Shown one piece after another: positions 36,001 to 46,684 of a stretch of 64,000 nt of DNA (position 1 is its first letter; each line of letters opens with the position of its first letter). The notes beneath the pieces are model-generated. The model saw only the letters and a program-made list of their open reading frames with translations, ran no database searches and was not told the origin of the DNA. Source of the DNA: Clitoria ternatea. Taxonomy: Eukaryota > Streptophyta > Magnoliopsida > Fabales > Fabaceae. The stretch spans positions 230,138,242 through 230,202,241 of the forward strand of contig CM075670.1 in assembly GCA_037962975.1 (NCBI GenBank), written 5' to 3'. The position numbers were made by a program, and so were the translations under genes.

Positions 36001-38220
36001 ATGCCCCAAGAATTGTACACTACTCCCCCAGAAATCACACTTAGATAGTTTAGCGTACAACTTCTTCTCCCGAAGTACTTGTAAAACAAGTCGAAGATGT
36101 TGAGCATGCTCCTCGTCCGACCTCGAATATACCAAAATATCATCAATGAATACTACCACAAACTGGTCCAAGTACGGTTGAAAGGTCCGATTCATATAGT
36201 CCATAAAAATGGCAGGAGTGTTCGTTACTCCAAAAGGCATTACTACGTACTCGAAGTGCCCATAACGAGTCCGAAATGCTGTCTTTGGGATATCCTCCGA
36301 CCTCACTCGGATCTGGTGGTATCCCGACCTCAAGTCGATCTTAGAGAACACAGCGGCGCCTGGCAACTGGTTCAGTAAATCGTCAATCCGAGGTAGTGGA
36401 TATTTATTTTTGATTCTCAGTTTGTTCAGTTGTCGGTAATCAATGCACATTCGTATACTACCGTCCTTCTTCTTTACCAATAACACCGAAGCGCCCCAGG
36501 GTGAGGCACTGGGTCGGATAAAGCCCTTTTCTAGTAATTCATTTACTTGTTTCTTCACTTCGGTTAATTCCACCAAAGACATTCTATATGGCGCTCGGGA
36601 CACAGGTTCTGCCCCGGGAATCAAGTCAATAGAGAAATCAATCTCCCGACTGGGAGGTAGCTCCAGAATTTCTTCCGGAAAAACGTCAGGAAATTCGCAA
36701 ACAATCAGAATATCACTTAGCAGGAGGTTATGCCGACCCTCCGAAGCGAATAAAATAACATACGTGGTTAGGACATCGCTCACCCCGTTCTTCATGTCAA
36801 GTTCCTGAGAGAAAACAATATTCTTCCGATAACAGTTGACCAACACATGATTAGCAGCAAGCCAATCGAAACCCAGAATAACATCTAAGTCCTTCAATGG
36901 CATACAGACAAAATTTACTCGAAAAGTACGGGCTTCGATTTGTATCGGCAGTTCTCTACACACTGTAGTTGCACGAAAAGTGGAACCAGTTGGAGTGGAA
37001 ACAATAAGAGCGTTCTCCATTAAACTGATTGGCAGACCAAGCCGTCGCACACAACTTTCCGAAATAAAGGAATGGGTGGCACCTGAATCATAAATTACAT
37101 CAACCAGATAACCATAGATGAGGCACTTACCCTGTACCAAATTGTCATTCCTCGTAGCTTCTGAAGCATCAAACGCAAATACACGCCCGGTCATGGCGTT
37201 CTGGGCATCGCTAGATTGGGCATCATATCTTCCCGATTGTTGGTTCCCTCTACCAGCTCCATTCCGGCCTCTCCTCGAAAAGTTGGAACCCCGGGTCCCA
37301 GAAAAGTTAGTTCGGTTATCCGTCCTTCCCTGCTGTTGCCTCTGGGGGCAATCGGGCCTGAGGTGCCCTGGTTGTCCGCACTGGAAGCACACAATCTAAT
37401 TGGCTTGGCAATGTTTGGCAATGTGGCCTTCCTGACCACAATTGTAGCAGGTACGATTACCAGAAGGATTACCCGATCGACCAGTGGAACCCCGACCGGA
37501 AGAGGATGAGGAGGTAGCAGAAGACTTGCCACCCCGGAAGAATTGACTCATCCTCTTGAAGTTGAATCCTTTTGCCTTCAGTGGCTTTTTTTCTCTTGGC
37601 TGGGACGCCCTTTGTAACTGCACCTCTTCAGTCAATCTTGCTTTGTTCACCAAGGTTGGGTAGTCCCTAATCTCCATTGGTACGATTACACTACGGAGCT
37701 CAATCCATAGTCCAGCTTCGTATTTGGCGCACTTGCTACCTTCAGTCCCTTCTAACGAGAAAGGGTGGTAAAAATCACACAGCTCGTCAAACTTGCTGGT
37801 GTACTCAGCTACAGACATCCGGTCTTGCTCCAACTTCAGGAATTCCATTTCTTTCCGGATTTTGTAGTTGTCTGGGAAGTATTTAACAAGGAACCTCCTT
37901 CGGAAATTCGCCCATACCAACGGCTCATTGGCTGCGTTCATCTGCACCTTCACTCAGGACCACCATACTCTAGCCTCTTCTTTTAGTTGGTAAGTAGCAA
38001 ATAAAACCTTTTGCTTTTCAAAGCACTCAAAATATTCAAAAACCTGCTCGATATCCCTAATCCAGATGTATGCCCCGTCATAGTCGTGTCCCCCTTTGTA
38101 AGTCGGAGGATTCCTTTTCAGAAATTTATCCAGAGTGGGACCGGACTCGGTCCTACTCATCAGCTGAGTAAATCTAGAGAAGAAATCATCTCTTCCCCCA
38201 GAACTGGTCTCTCCGGCCAT
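33067..38220 (-). pseudogene. Tekay gag-pol with chromodomain, split by an LTR and two stops
   Basis: Minus strand, start ATG 38220. Gag is 38220 to about 37400, followed by two CCHC knuckles (CYNCGQEGHIAKHC and [14 protein letters not shown]). The protease has [13 protein letters not shown] carries FIDD ([12 protein letters not shown]) and YHQIRV. RNase H includes [13 protein letters not shown]. Integrase has HPG...CVICQ, a DFVSGLP catalytic Asp region, SDRDPRFT and [11 protein letters not shown]. One frame of about 1400 codons is interrupted by TGA at 37956-37954 (where a Trp is usual) and TAG at 37398-37396 between the knuckles. After the integrase C-terminus a solo LTR (33285-34017) intervenes; the chromodomain-like tail (VKVKWQNL, ESDMRRMYPHLF) continues at 33282-33067. 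The products would be capsid, replication enzymes and a chromatin-targeting integrase, but this copy is broken. Confidence 0.9.
33285..34017 (+). mobile_element. Tat-type solo LTR inside the Tekay gag-pol
   Basis: 733 bp, TGATCCGGTCTC...CAGGACAGATCA, with a perfect TSD CATGG at 33280-33284 and 34018-34022. The same family as 1-327, and it shares the ACTTGAGCGTCGGAGAATCT block with the LTRs of Tat-A and Tat-B. No internal sequence remains. It separates the Tekay integrase from its chromodomain. Confidence 0.93.
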
Positions 38221-38430
38221 TTAGTAATTCTACAATGAGCAAACACATCACCATTAATAACCAAGATCAGTCAGGGGATCGTAAACTTACCTTATATTCA
38301 TAGAATACTACGCCAGTGGAGTGCCAAGGGAACGATGCCAGACCACACACAATCTCAACACAACAAAATACAATCAACTTTCATAAAACTATCACAATCA
38401 CTAGATCGGCCCACACACCGGCTCTAAAAA

Positions 38431-38447
38431 GAACCGCTCTGATACCA
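38431..38447 (-). other. Tekay primer-binding site
   Basis: Minus strand TGGTATCAGAGCGGTTC, complementary to the 3' end of initiator Met tRNA, two bases from the 5' LTR. Confidence 0.9.
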
Positions 38448-38449
38448 AG

Positions 38450-40611
38450 TGTAACATCCTAGGTTATTTTTACATTTATTTTTATTCAAACAATTACCTC
38501 TTACGATAAATTTTTCCTTTTCTTGAAAATTAATCGATATTTAGTGAAAAAGCATTTATTTTTACTGACTTATTCAAGTGACAGCACTCACAGTTAGATT
38601 AATTAAATGAGGTCTAAAAAGAAAAGCAAGTTAATTTAAACACAACGGATGGGAGAAAGAGAATCAGGGCTTCTCGCTTGAGCGAGGCCCCTACTCGTCT
38701 AAGCGAGATTCCGGACTCTCACTTAAACGAGGTTTCTATTCGCTTGAGCGAAGACCTTTCACACATCGGATTATACACAACATGCAACCGGACTCCCAAA
38801 ATTTCACTCTAAAAATGGTACAGTGAACCCAAGAGTCATTATAGCTACCACGAAAGCATAAGTATTTTAAAATATAGGTTTACATCCGGTCCGGTCTTAA
38901 TTAAACACAACTAATAATAATACTAAGAAGTTCTTATACACACATATGACTCTATAGAGAGTCATTCGAAGTCACTTGGACCCTGGCACCGTTCTCCTCC
39001 TTGGCGCGGCTCCATGGCTCCTTCCCCCTCCCTGTCTCTGGTTACTAAAAAAAAAGTGCAAGGGTGAGTGTTTGGCATTGTAATTAATTTAGAATGGAAC
39101 TTAACAAATATACATGCATATTTATACATACACATCAAGCATCACTTGTAAGTAAGCATACCGAAACATAGTGTATTACATACAGTAACTATATTAAACC
39201 AACTACACAATTCCATCACATTCATCACGATCACAACTGACTCTCATACAATCTGACTCCTAGTATCCGGATACTAAAGGATTGACCTTCAGCTGGGGGT
39301 CCTACTTGACACCCCGTGAACCCTGCTTGGTTCACCGAGTTCTGCTTGACTCTCCACCTCGACCACTGGGTCCTACTTGACCACTGGGTAGCTCAACTGG
39401 GCACGAAAACCATGGGAGCCGGAAATGAGGGGCTACCATATACCGTCGGCCATCCCATACCACATAATCATTCAACAGTTTACCTTTCACATAATAATAT
39501 CAATTCCTCATCACTCGGGTAGCCTGCTTGCTATCCCGACGTCACATAACACTGATCATTTCACATTAGATATCACAAGATCATACATGATAAACTCATC
39601 CACACCCGATCCTCCATTAATTAATGTACTCAGTCACACATGCACAAGCATAAACACACAACTACGTTTAGCAACATTTTCCTTAACCTGTTTACGTTAC
39701 TTCAATGACCTGTTTAAGAAGCGAGTCCTATTCTAATTAATTATAACCCGAACACCCCCTTTACTTTGGTTCCACACTTCGATGATCTGTTCTCTGTGTC
39801 GATTCCTTCCTCTAAGCACTGGTTTCGCAGTCTCAACTCCGTCACTCAGTCTTCCGTTGCTTAGCCTACTACCTCGAAGCCTCGATCACAGGAATGGGGT
39901 TCAATTGAAGTTTAGACACAAATGGAGTCCCTCTCCAGCGCATGCAAATCAGCGTTAAGAGAGGAGAGAAAAAAAACAAAAGAGAAGGAACAGACCAACA
40001 GCAAAGGTAACTTGTAAATAATGAAGAGGGAAAGAAGAGAATCTCCTTATATATGTATATAGCTCATGGGCAAGATCGTCTTTTCCTTTATTTTATTTGT
40101 ATTCTTACTAAATTTAATCAATTTCACTATATTGAACTATTGCATAGTTATCAAATCAATTACACTTATTTATTCCCACAACGTTTAATTATTCACAATT
40201 CTCTAATACTTCGCAAGAGTATAAGCCCAATATGAATATCGGCCCCCGACGTCCTAACTTAGTGTTCATACCTCGAAAATCCGAGCTACAACCTGAGAGA
40301 TCGGATACCTTATCTGTGCTCACCTCTTGGTTACCTACATCCGTTGTTTCAGTCATTATGAGGTTAATCCGGGCTATGACTCCGTGTGAGACGCTCTCCT
40401 CACAACGGTTGGACCAGACCACCTAACTCCGTCCGCTTTTCTCCTACACTCCCGATCTTTAACTCCGCCTGCTCGCGCTTCAGATACCGATCTCGACACC
40501 GGCTTTCTTATCTCTGGCTAAGACAGAACAAATATTAAATAAAACTTCTAAAACATTTACTAATCATTTCCCATTTCTTATAATTCTCATTAAAACATCA
40601 GGGATGCTACA
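38450..40611 (-). repeat. Tekay 5' LTR
   Basis: 2162 bp, the right-hand LTR, ending GGGATGCTACA before the AATTA TSD. It is collinear with the middle LTR without length change, with about 25-30 substitutions by eye, mostly transitions. Confidence 0.92.
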
Positions 40612-42507
40612 AATTATATTTATGACTGATATTTAGTTGATTTGATTTGATTATAATTAATAATATTTAATTTTAATTAATGATATTGTGATTTATAATA
40701 CTAGACTGTGATTAATAATATTTGTGATTTGATGATATTTGATTGTGATTGATGATATTACAATACTTGATTGTGATTGATGAATGATTGATGACCTTGT
40801 GATATGGAGTTTGAGCATATAGCAAGCATGACGGGAAGTTAAAACTCAGTAAGAATTTTCTTACCTTACTCTTTAAATTTTTATTCTAAGAGAAAGTATT
40901 TTATCATTATTTTAGTCTTTTATTTCTTCTTAGAAATAATTTTCATTAACTTTATTTTTAATCTCTAGAATAAAATCTAGTATTAGAAAGAAGCTATTTA
41001 TGAAAATCAGAGGTTGAGATAATTAATTCTTGACTTAAAGAAAATTTTTATAGTTTTAAGTATGCTTAGTTAATGATTTAAAAAATATATTTTCTTTTAG
41101 AAATCAAAAATTTAAATTGGTTTTCCCTAATGAAATAACTAAAGGATATTTTGTTATAGTCGAAATTTCTAAACTCAATCTAGTTAAGATTCAAATTAGA
41201 AAAGATTATGTAAATATGTGAAGTTTTTTAAGAGAAAGTTTTGAGATATTTAAGGCTTGGAAACTCAATTTTGGTGAGATCTGAATTTGAAGACTGTACT
41301 AAATTTATTTCTGTATAACAGAAGTTCAAAGAAGAACTTATGGGAATGTACAGTTTATTGAGATGATTTTGTGAACCTTTATGGTATTTAATAATTGAGT
41401 TTCTAAAAGTCTTAACCAACTAAATATGAAAGTAGTTCATGCATCATGAATCATTAAAGAGAAATGAGATGTGATATTGTCTGGGGACGAATTATAGAAA
41501 CCGAGGGTACATTAGAGGAGGCTTAATTGCGAGCCTTGGGATGAGAGGGTGTGAAAGGGTGCTTCAGGTAACCTGGGGTCGCTCCCTAGTGTCAGGTACT
41601 TTCACAATAAAAACTTTCTCGGTTTGACTAGTCTTTAAGTGTTTCCACGCCAGTTGAGCTGTTCATATGCCATGAAGGCATTTATGTTATTATTATCTGG
41701 AATTATGGAACAGTGTAAACTCCTAGTTGGCCCAGTGTAAACTAAAACTTTAAGGGCCTACATGCATAGAATGAATGAAATGGTAGTATTAAAAACATTG
41801 CATGACATTCATGTGATTGTGACATTCTATGTGGGTGGTTGTGAATGAAAGTATAATTGTTATGTTATGAAAACTCTACATTCATAATTGATTATGTATA
41901 TGATTGTGATTGAAATTATTATATCAGATTGTGAAAACCCTTATGCTTATGTCTTATCTGTAAAATATTTTATTCTGTTTCTCACTCCTTGTTTGAATTT
42001 GTGTCCAAAATATATGTTATGTGATATATAGCTAGCAGTCCAAGATGGAAGGATATGTAATTAGAGAAGGGTAAAGTGGTCTCATCCTTAATCAGATAGA
42101 TGGAGAGATATGACAAGAGTAGGATTCCAAAACTCGATGGTTCAAGGACTAGAAAATGATTGGTCACATTTGTAATAGAGGTATAGTTTAGTTTTACTTT
42201 ACCTTATTACAATATCAAGTTAGATAATTGTAACAAGGTAAAGGTTAAAATTTGATAAACTTTCTCATTCGGATATAATACTGTAATGATTTATCACTTA
42301 TGATTTCTATTAATTGTTTTGTCATTATGAACAAATATTGAAAGACAATATTTTTTTTACTTTCAATATTCAAAGGAAATCAGATGTATATACGTCCTTG
42401 TATACACGGGATAAAGAGTGATAAATATGTATAACTTTCTAAAAGTTTTTTTAAAGGTAAGAAGAATACATATATGTCTCGTGTATATAAAGGGGTGTTA
42501 TAATGGT

Positions 42508-44465
42508 GCTTGGGATGGACGGTGATGATGCATTCTTGGTGATGGATGATTGTGATAGGTGCGGTGCATGAGTGAGGTGCTACTATGTGGTGTATGCTAG
42601 CATTCCCTGTTTTTTTAATTCTGAATTTTTTTTTATAATTCAGTTTTTATCATTATATAATTCAGTTTAATTATGTATTGTTTTGTGTATATAATTTAGT
42701 TTTAATATGCAATAAAGAATCAAATTTATTTATTGGTTTTAATCTATTAAAAACAATAAAATTAACTTATTAGTTTTAATATATATATAAAAATAAACTT
42801 AATTTATTAGTTTTACAATATATCAAAAAATATTTTAAATTTATTAGTTTTAATATATTAATTCATTTATTAAATATGTATAATTGAATTTAATATGTAT
42901 ATGGTTTAATATTATACATTTAATATTAATATAAACAAATACACACACAAATTATATATATTTAAACTCATATTCTTTTTGGTAATTTTATCCTCAATTA
43001 CTATTTCCTCAACCAATTTCACTACAAACCAAACATAATCACTACAACTCAACTGACTTTAACTTAACTATGAACCAAACAAAATTCCATTTACAAAACC
43101 CCAGTTTTCTCAATTCCGTTAACTTAACTGTGAACCAAACACCTCATTCCACTAGTTTGGAACTGCAACTAAACCAATTGCTTATTAAATCAGTCAAAAA
43201 TTAGTCTGAGATAAAAAAATATTTTAGAAACCCATACTAATAAAACCTCTACACCAACCCATTAAAAACAAAATTGGTATATCTTTTATTTTATATAGTT
43301 TGCAACTCGTGTTTTTTTTACCCTTTAAGAATGTCATGATAGAGAGTGTACTATTTTGATTTTTTCTTACTAATGTTTAAATTCTATCATGTTTGTCTGA
43401 TTTTTTTAATAAATATTATATTATTTTGGTCTAATCATTTATTATAAAATGTATAAAATAATAATAATTTATTACTATACGTTCAATTACAATTTGACCA
43501 CTGGTTTGATCAATGACTTGGTTCTAATAACATTAGTTAGAACATTGATTTCATACTTTTTTTATTTATTTTAATGGATAAAAGAATAAGGAGTACACAT
43601 CATTTTCGATTTTGTCCCTCTAAAGTTCTTTTATTATTTATAAATATATTAATTTTAAGTTAAATTGGTATTTACTAGTTTAACATATTGTATATTTCTT
43701 TAGTATTATTTTTTGATATATTGTTCCAAGTTGGGGATCTAAAGGAAAATATAATTAAATTAGATTAGATATAGACATTTATTCAAAATGAGATAAATAT
43801 ATAATTTTACGATGAAATGAGATTAATTTTAAACCAATCCACTGTGCAGATAAATCTGCCAATGCTAGCAAATGACAGTGATATTATTGTCAACATGGTT
43901 AACATGGTTGAAGATGATAACGAGATCCAAACTTGTAAGAATTAACATGCATTCGTTATAAGAGTTTAGAAATACAAGTAGTCGTTTTGTTATAAAGATT
44001 AACTAATCTTAATTATAATAATAGTTAATAATAATAATAAATTAATATATTTTTTTAAAATGTCTCATAGCTGTTAAATTTATTAATATTACTATTGTTA
44101 TTATTACTATTATTATTAGGATTATTTTCAAAGATTACTTTTGAACTAGTGAGGGTCGGGGTGCAAGAATTGGCCTCGGGGCAGTCCTTAATACTGTCTA
44201 TAAGTATTTCAGTGGGAAATAAAGGTTTTGGACTGATTTCTCTTATAAAACCATCAGCCTTACACGTTATGGGTGTTTAAGTTAATGAATATTCAAAGGG
44301 AATATAACAACTTAAACATAAGTTCTAGAGAAAATATTCCACCTTTGTTACGTTGATGCATGAGTATTTATACCTAGAGGTAGTGGTAGAGCCTTCTTAC
44401 TCTTGAAGTTTCCCGTGCCAATTAGTCACTTTGCAAGCTACTTGTTTAACACGCTAATGCATAGG
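42508..44465. other. AT-rich stretch, no gene seen
   Basis: 42503-42600 continues the GGTGATGG-type sequence interrupted by the solo LTR. The rest is AT-rich with (TAA)n-like runs near 44020-44115. Two stretches near 43075 and 43130 repeat CTTAACT(A/G)TGAACCAAAC, possibly the end of an unidentified small transposon. No coding region is supported. Confidence 0.5.
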
Positions 44466-45815
44466 TCAGCTCTGACGTCCTACGTCATTTCACATTTATT
44501 TTTAATCGATCAAATAAAATTTACAATAATTTTTCGTAATTAATTAATTTAACTATTCTATATTTATAAAAATAGTAATTTTCAATAAAAGGGCCAAAAT
44601 ATAAAATATATCATGATTTAAAAACCCCAAAAGCAATATGAAACCAAAGAAACACAAATCCAGAAACAGGGGTCTGACACTACGCGCTAGGCCCACGCTA
44701 CGCGTGGAGCTTCAAATGCAGTCCTGACGCTATACGTCAAGCTGGCGCCCAACGTTAGCACAACAGAACAACACCTGTTGTTGTTACACATTTTAGGCCA
44801 ATCGGTCAATTTCTAACCTATCTAATCGGCCCATTTCAAGTTCGACGGCCACATGTTTTCCCCATTCCAAAACTGTTGGCGTTGTCCGTTCGCCAAAATT
44901 TCATTGTATGCGTGAGTTATGCGCAAAATGCAGTTTAACATAAAAGGTGCAAAATCCTTGCACCAAACCACCTAAATGGACTCAAAATGGTCTATGGCCT
45001 ATATGCACAGTCTCTAAATGATCTAAGGAACCTATAGATCCCTTCCAGGGGTCCCGAAACCCGTCGGATCTCAAATTCACTTATTCAGTTCAAATCATCT
45101 AGTTCATTAACTCCTTACCCAATTTCCTAATCGTATCACACACATAATTCATAAACATCAGGATACCTGCTCATTCCAATGAATAAACATATACATATTG
45201 GCTCCGTGCCAATATCTTACATTTACTATCAAATTCGGCACAAACAGCAATAACAACACTTATCCTTCTAATTCATCATACAATCTCAAACATTATCGTC
45301 ATCATATGAAATCACAAACGCATCATCACCGTCACCCTTATCAATTCATCACTCAAGTCACATAATGTCTATACTAAAACACGTTCACGCAAAGCATAAT
45401 ATGCTATTACACAGACACTAAATCCATATCATACATTCATTGTTTCATAATTTCTTCGCACCTTGGCATCAGTTCTTCGCTTGGCGCACCTCTGGGGCAT
45501 TGGCATCCTCCCTGTCACTGGTCACTAAATTTAACAGCAGCAAGGGTGAGTGTTTGGCATATCGTAATTAATATAGAATGGAAATAACAATTATGGCTAT
45601 TGAATGCCTAATATTCATGTATTATTTAACTTACCGAATCCATCATATTTATATATATGCATTTCTTTCACTTTACATAGATCCATACACACCTATGCCT
45701 CAGTATAATTTCAAAAGCAATATTGATCTCATACATTGCATCTAACATTATTCCCATCCTCATTCCATTTTATAATTACAATCAATTACTAAATTCAACA
45801 CCAAATTATACTAAC

Positions 45816-46622
45816 TGATCCGGTCTAGATACCGGCCCCCATACTTGTGACGTCAGACTGACCTCATATAAGGAAAACCGGTGTCCAGGTTTAACGTTAC
45901 CACACCGGATATCCGTTGTCTGGTCATCCGCCCTCACTCCATGACAGCATCATTCATTTTCGCTGTAACGGTTCTATGTTCATTGATACGGGATATTTAT
46001 ATAATTGTTAGCTTTTCCCTCATAGCAAGAGAAGAGCCTTTTGATAACTTATCAACGAAGACACTGTTTGTAGCAAAATACGTCACATCAATGGCTTCAG
46101 AAAGTAAGTGGGCGTGTCAGCAGATTATGCGGAAAAGGTGATTATCCTCTCCTCTCTCTGGAGGATTGTACTCTGATAATTGACCTACCCTCCTGACACA
46201 TTCTGAAAGTCGAGCCACTTTGATTGACACAATATACACGCAATCAGAGATAAGGGACCCACCTGCATCCAACGTCTCATTTTTTCTCTTACGTTCAACT
46301 ATAAGAGGCCATATCAACACACATGCATGGTATCGTTATTCTATCTCACATTTTACTGTTATCACGCTTGAGTATTCATTCAGTTCATACACTCTTCTAA
46401 CTTGAGCGTCGGAGAATCTTCGCAGGTGGCACCACCTTTCGCCCTCCTACAACGCGAATCGTTGGTGTGAAGGATCTCCAGGACAACAAGACCGGCCTCT
46501 CCCACTGAGAGACCGGATTAGTACGTCGGATATACACAGTTCCGGTGTGCAAACCCTAAAAACACCTGCATCCTTGTGGCTGGTCCCATACCGGATCCTA
46601 GACCCCGGTCCAGACCAGTTCA
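45816..46622 (+). repeat. Tat-B 5' LTR
   Basis: TGATCCGGTCTAGATACCGG...CCAGACCAGTTCA. A TATA-like ACTATAAGAGG (about 46299) lies about 100 bp before the ACTTGAGCGTCGGAGAATCT block (46399), which is therefore likely transcribed. Confidence 0.95.
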
Positions 46623-46645
46623 TTGGCACGCCCAGTGGGACTCGA
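46623..46645 (+). other. Tat-B candidate primer-binding site
   Basis: TTGGCACGCCCAGTGGGACT directly follows the LTR. It has the layout of a complement to a tRNA 3' end: TGG, eight acceptor-arm bases, then GTGGG-ACTCGA like a T-stem and loop. I cannot name the tRNA. Tat-A has a close version (TTGGCACGTCCGGTGGGACA). Confidence 0.6.
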
Positions 46646-46684
46646 TAGAGTTATTCCCATTTTCGCAGAAGTTAGGTTGGCACA

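Larger units (their letters stand above)
30048..40611 (-). mobile_element. Tekay (Del-type) chromovirus array: three LTR copies, one internal region
   Basis: On the plus strand the order is a partial LTR (30048-30732), a short internal remnant with a primer-binding site (30733-30869), a full LTR (30870-33031), an internal region with gag-pol (33032-38449) and a full LTR (38450-40611). Only the outermost ends carry a TSD, AATTA (30043-30047 and 40612-40616), so it arrived as one insertion and the extra LTR arose afterwards or together with it. Both full LTRs are 2162 bp and differ at about two to three dozen sites. Tekay assignment rests on the integrase followed by a chromodomain ending in RMYPHLF. 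Confidence 0.9.
28244..42502 (+). mobile_element. Solo LTR of a Tekay-like chromovirus, about 3.7 kb, split by a later insertion
   Basis: Starts TGTAACATCC and ends AGGGGTGTTATA, the termini typical of this LTR group (compare TGTAACATCC...GGATGTTACA of the Tekay array). The flanks are ATAGT (28239-28243) and ATGGT (42503-42507), a TSD with one change. After removing the array at 30048-40611 and one copy of its TSD, 3690 bp remain, with no coding region. A TATA-like CTATAAATAGCC lies at about 29146. The interior has degenerate short repeats. The solo-LTR reading is inferred; the internal region could have been lost in another way. Confidence 0.68.

Noticed and set aside
42600..43150. Complete small DNA transposon with GTTTGGTT / AACCAAAC ends (27637 to about 43150)
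   Set aside because: Only an 8-base inverted match and no TSD found; too weak to call.
45881..46405. Short open frames of 86, 67 and 61 codons, repeated identically at 56863-57387
   Set aside because: They lie within the two Tat-B LTRs; identity reflects the LTR pair, not a conserved gene.
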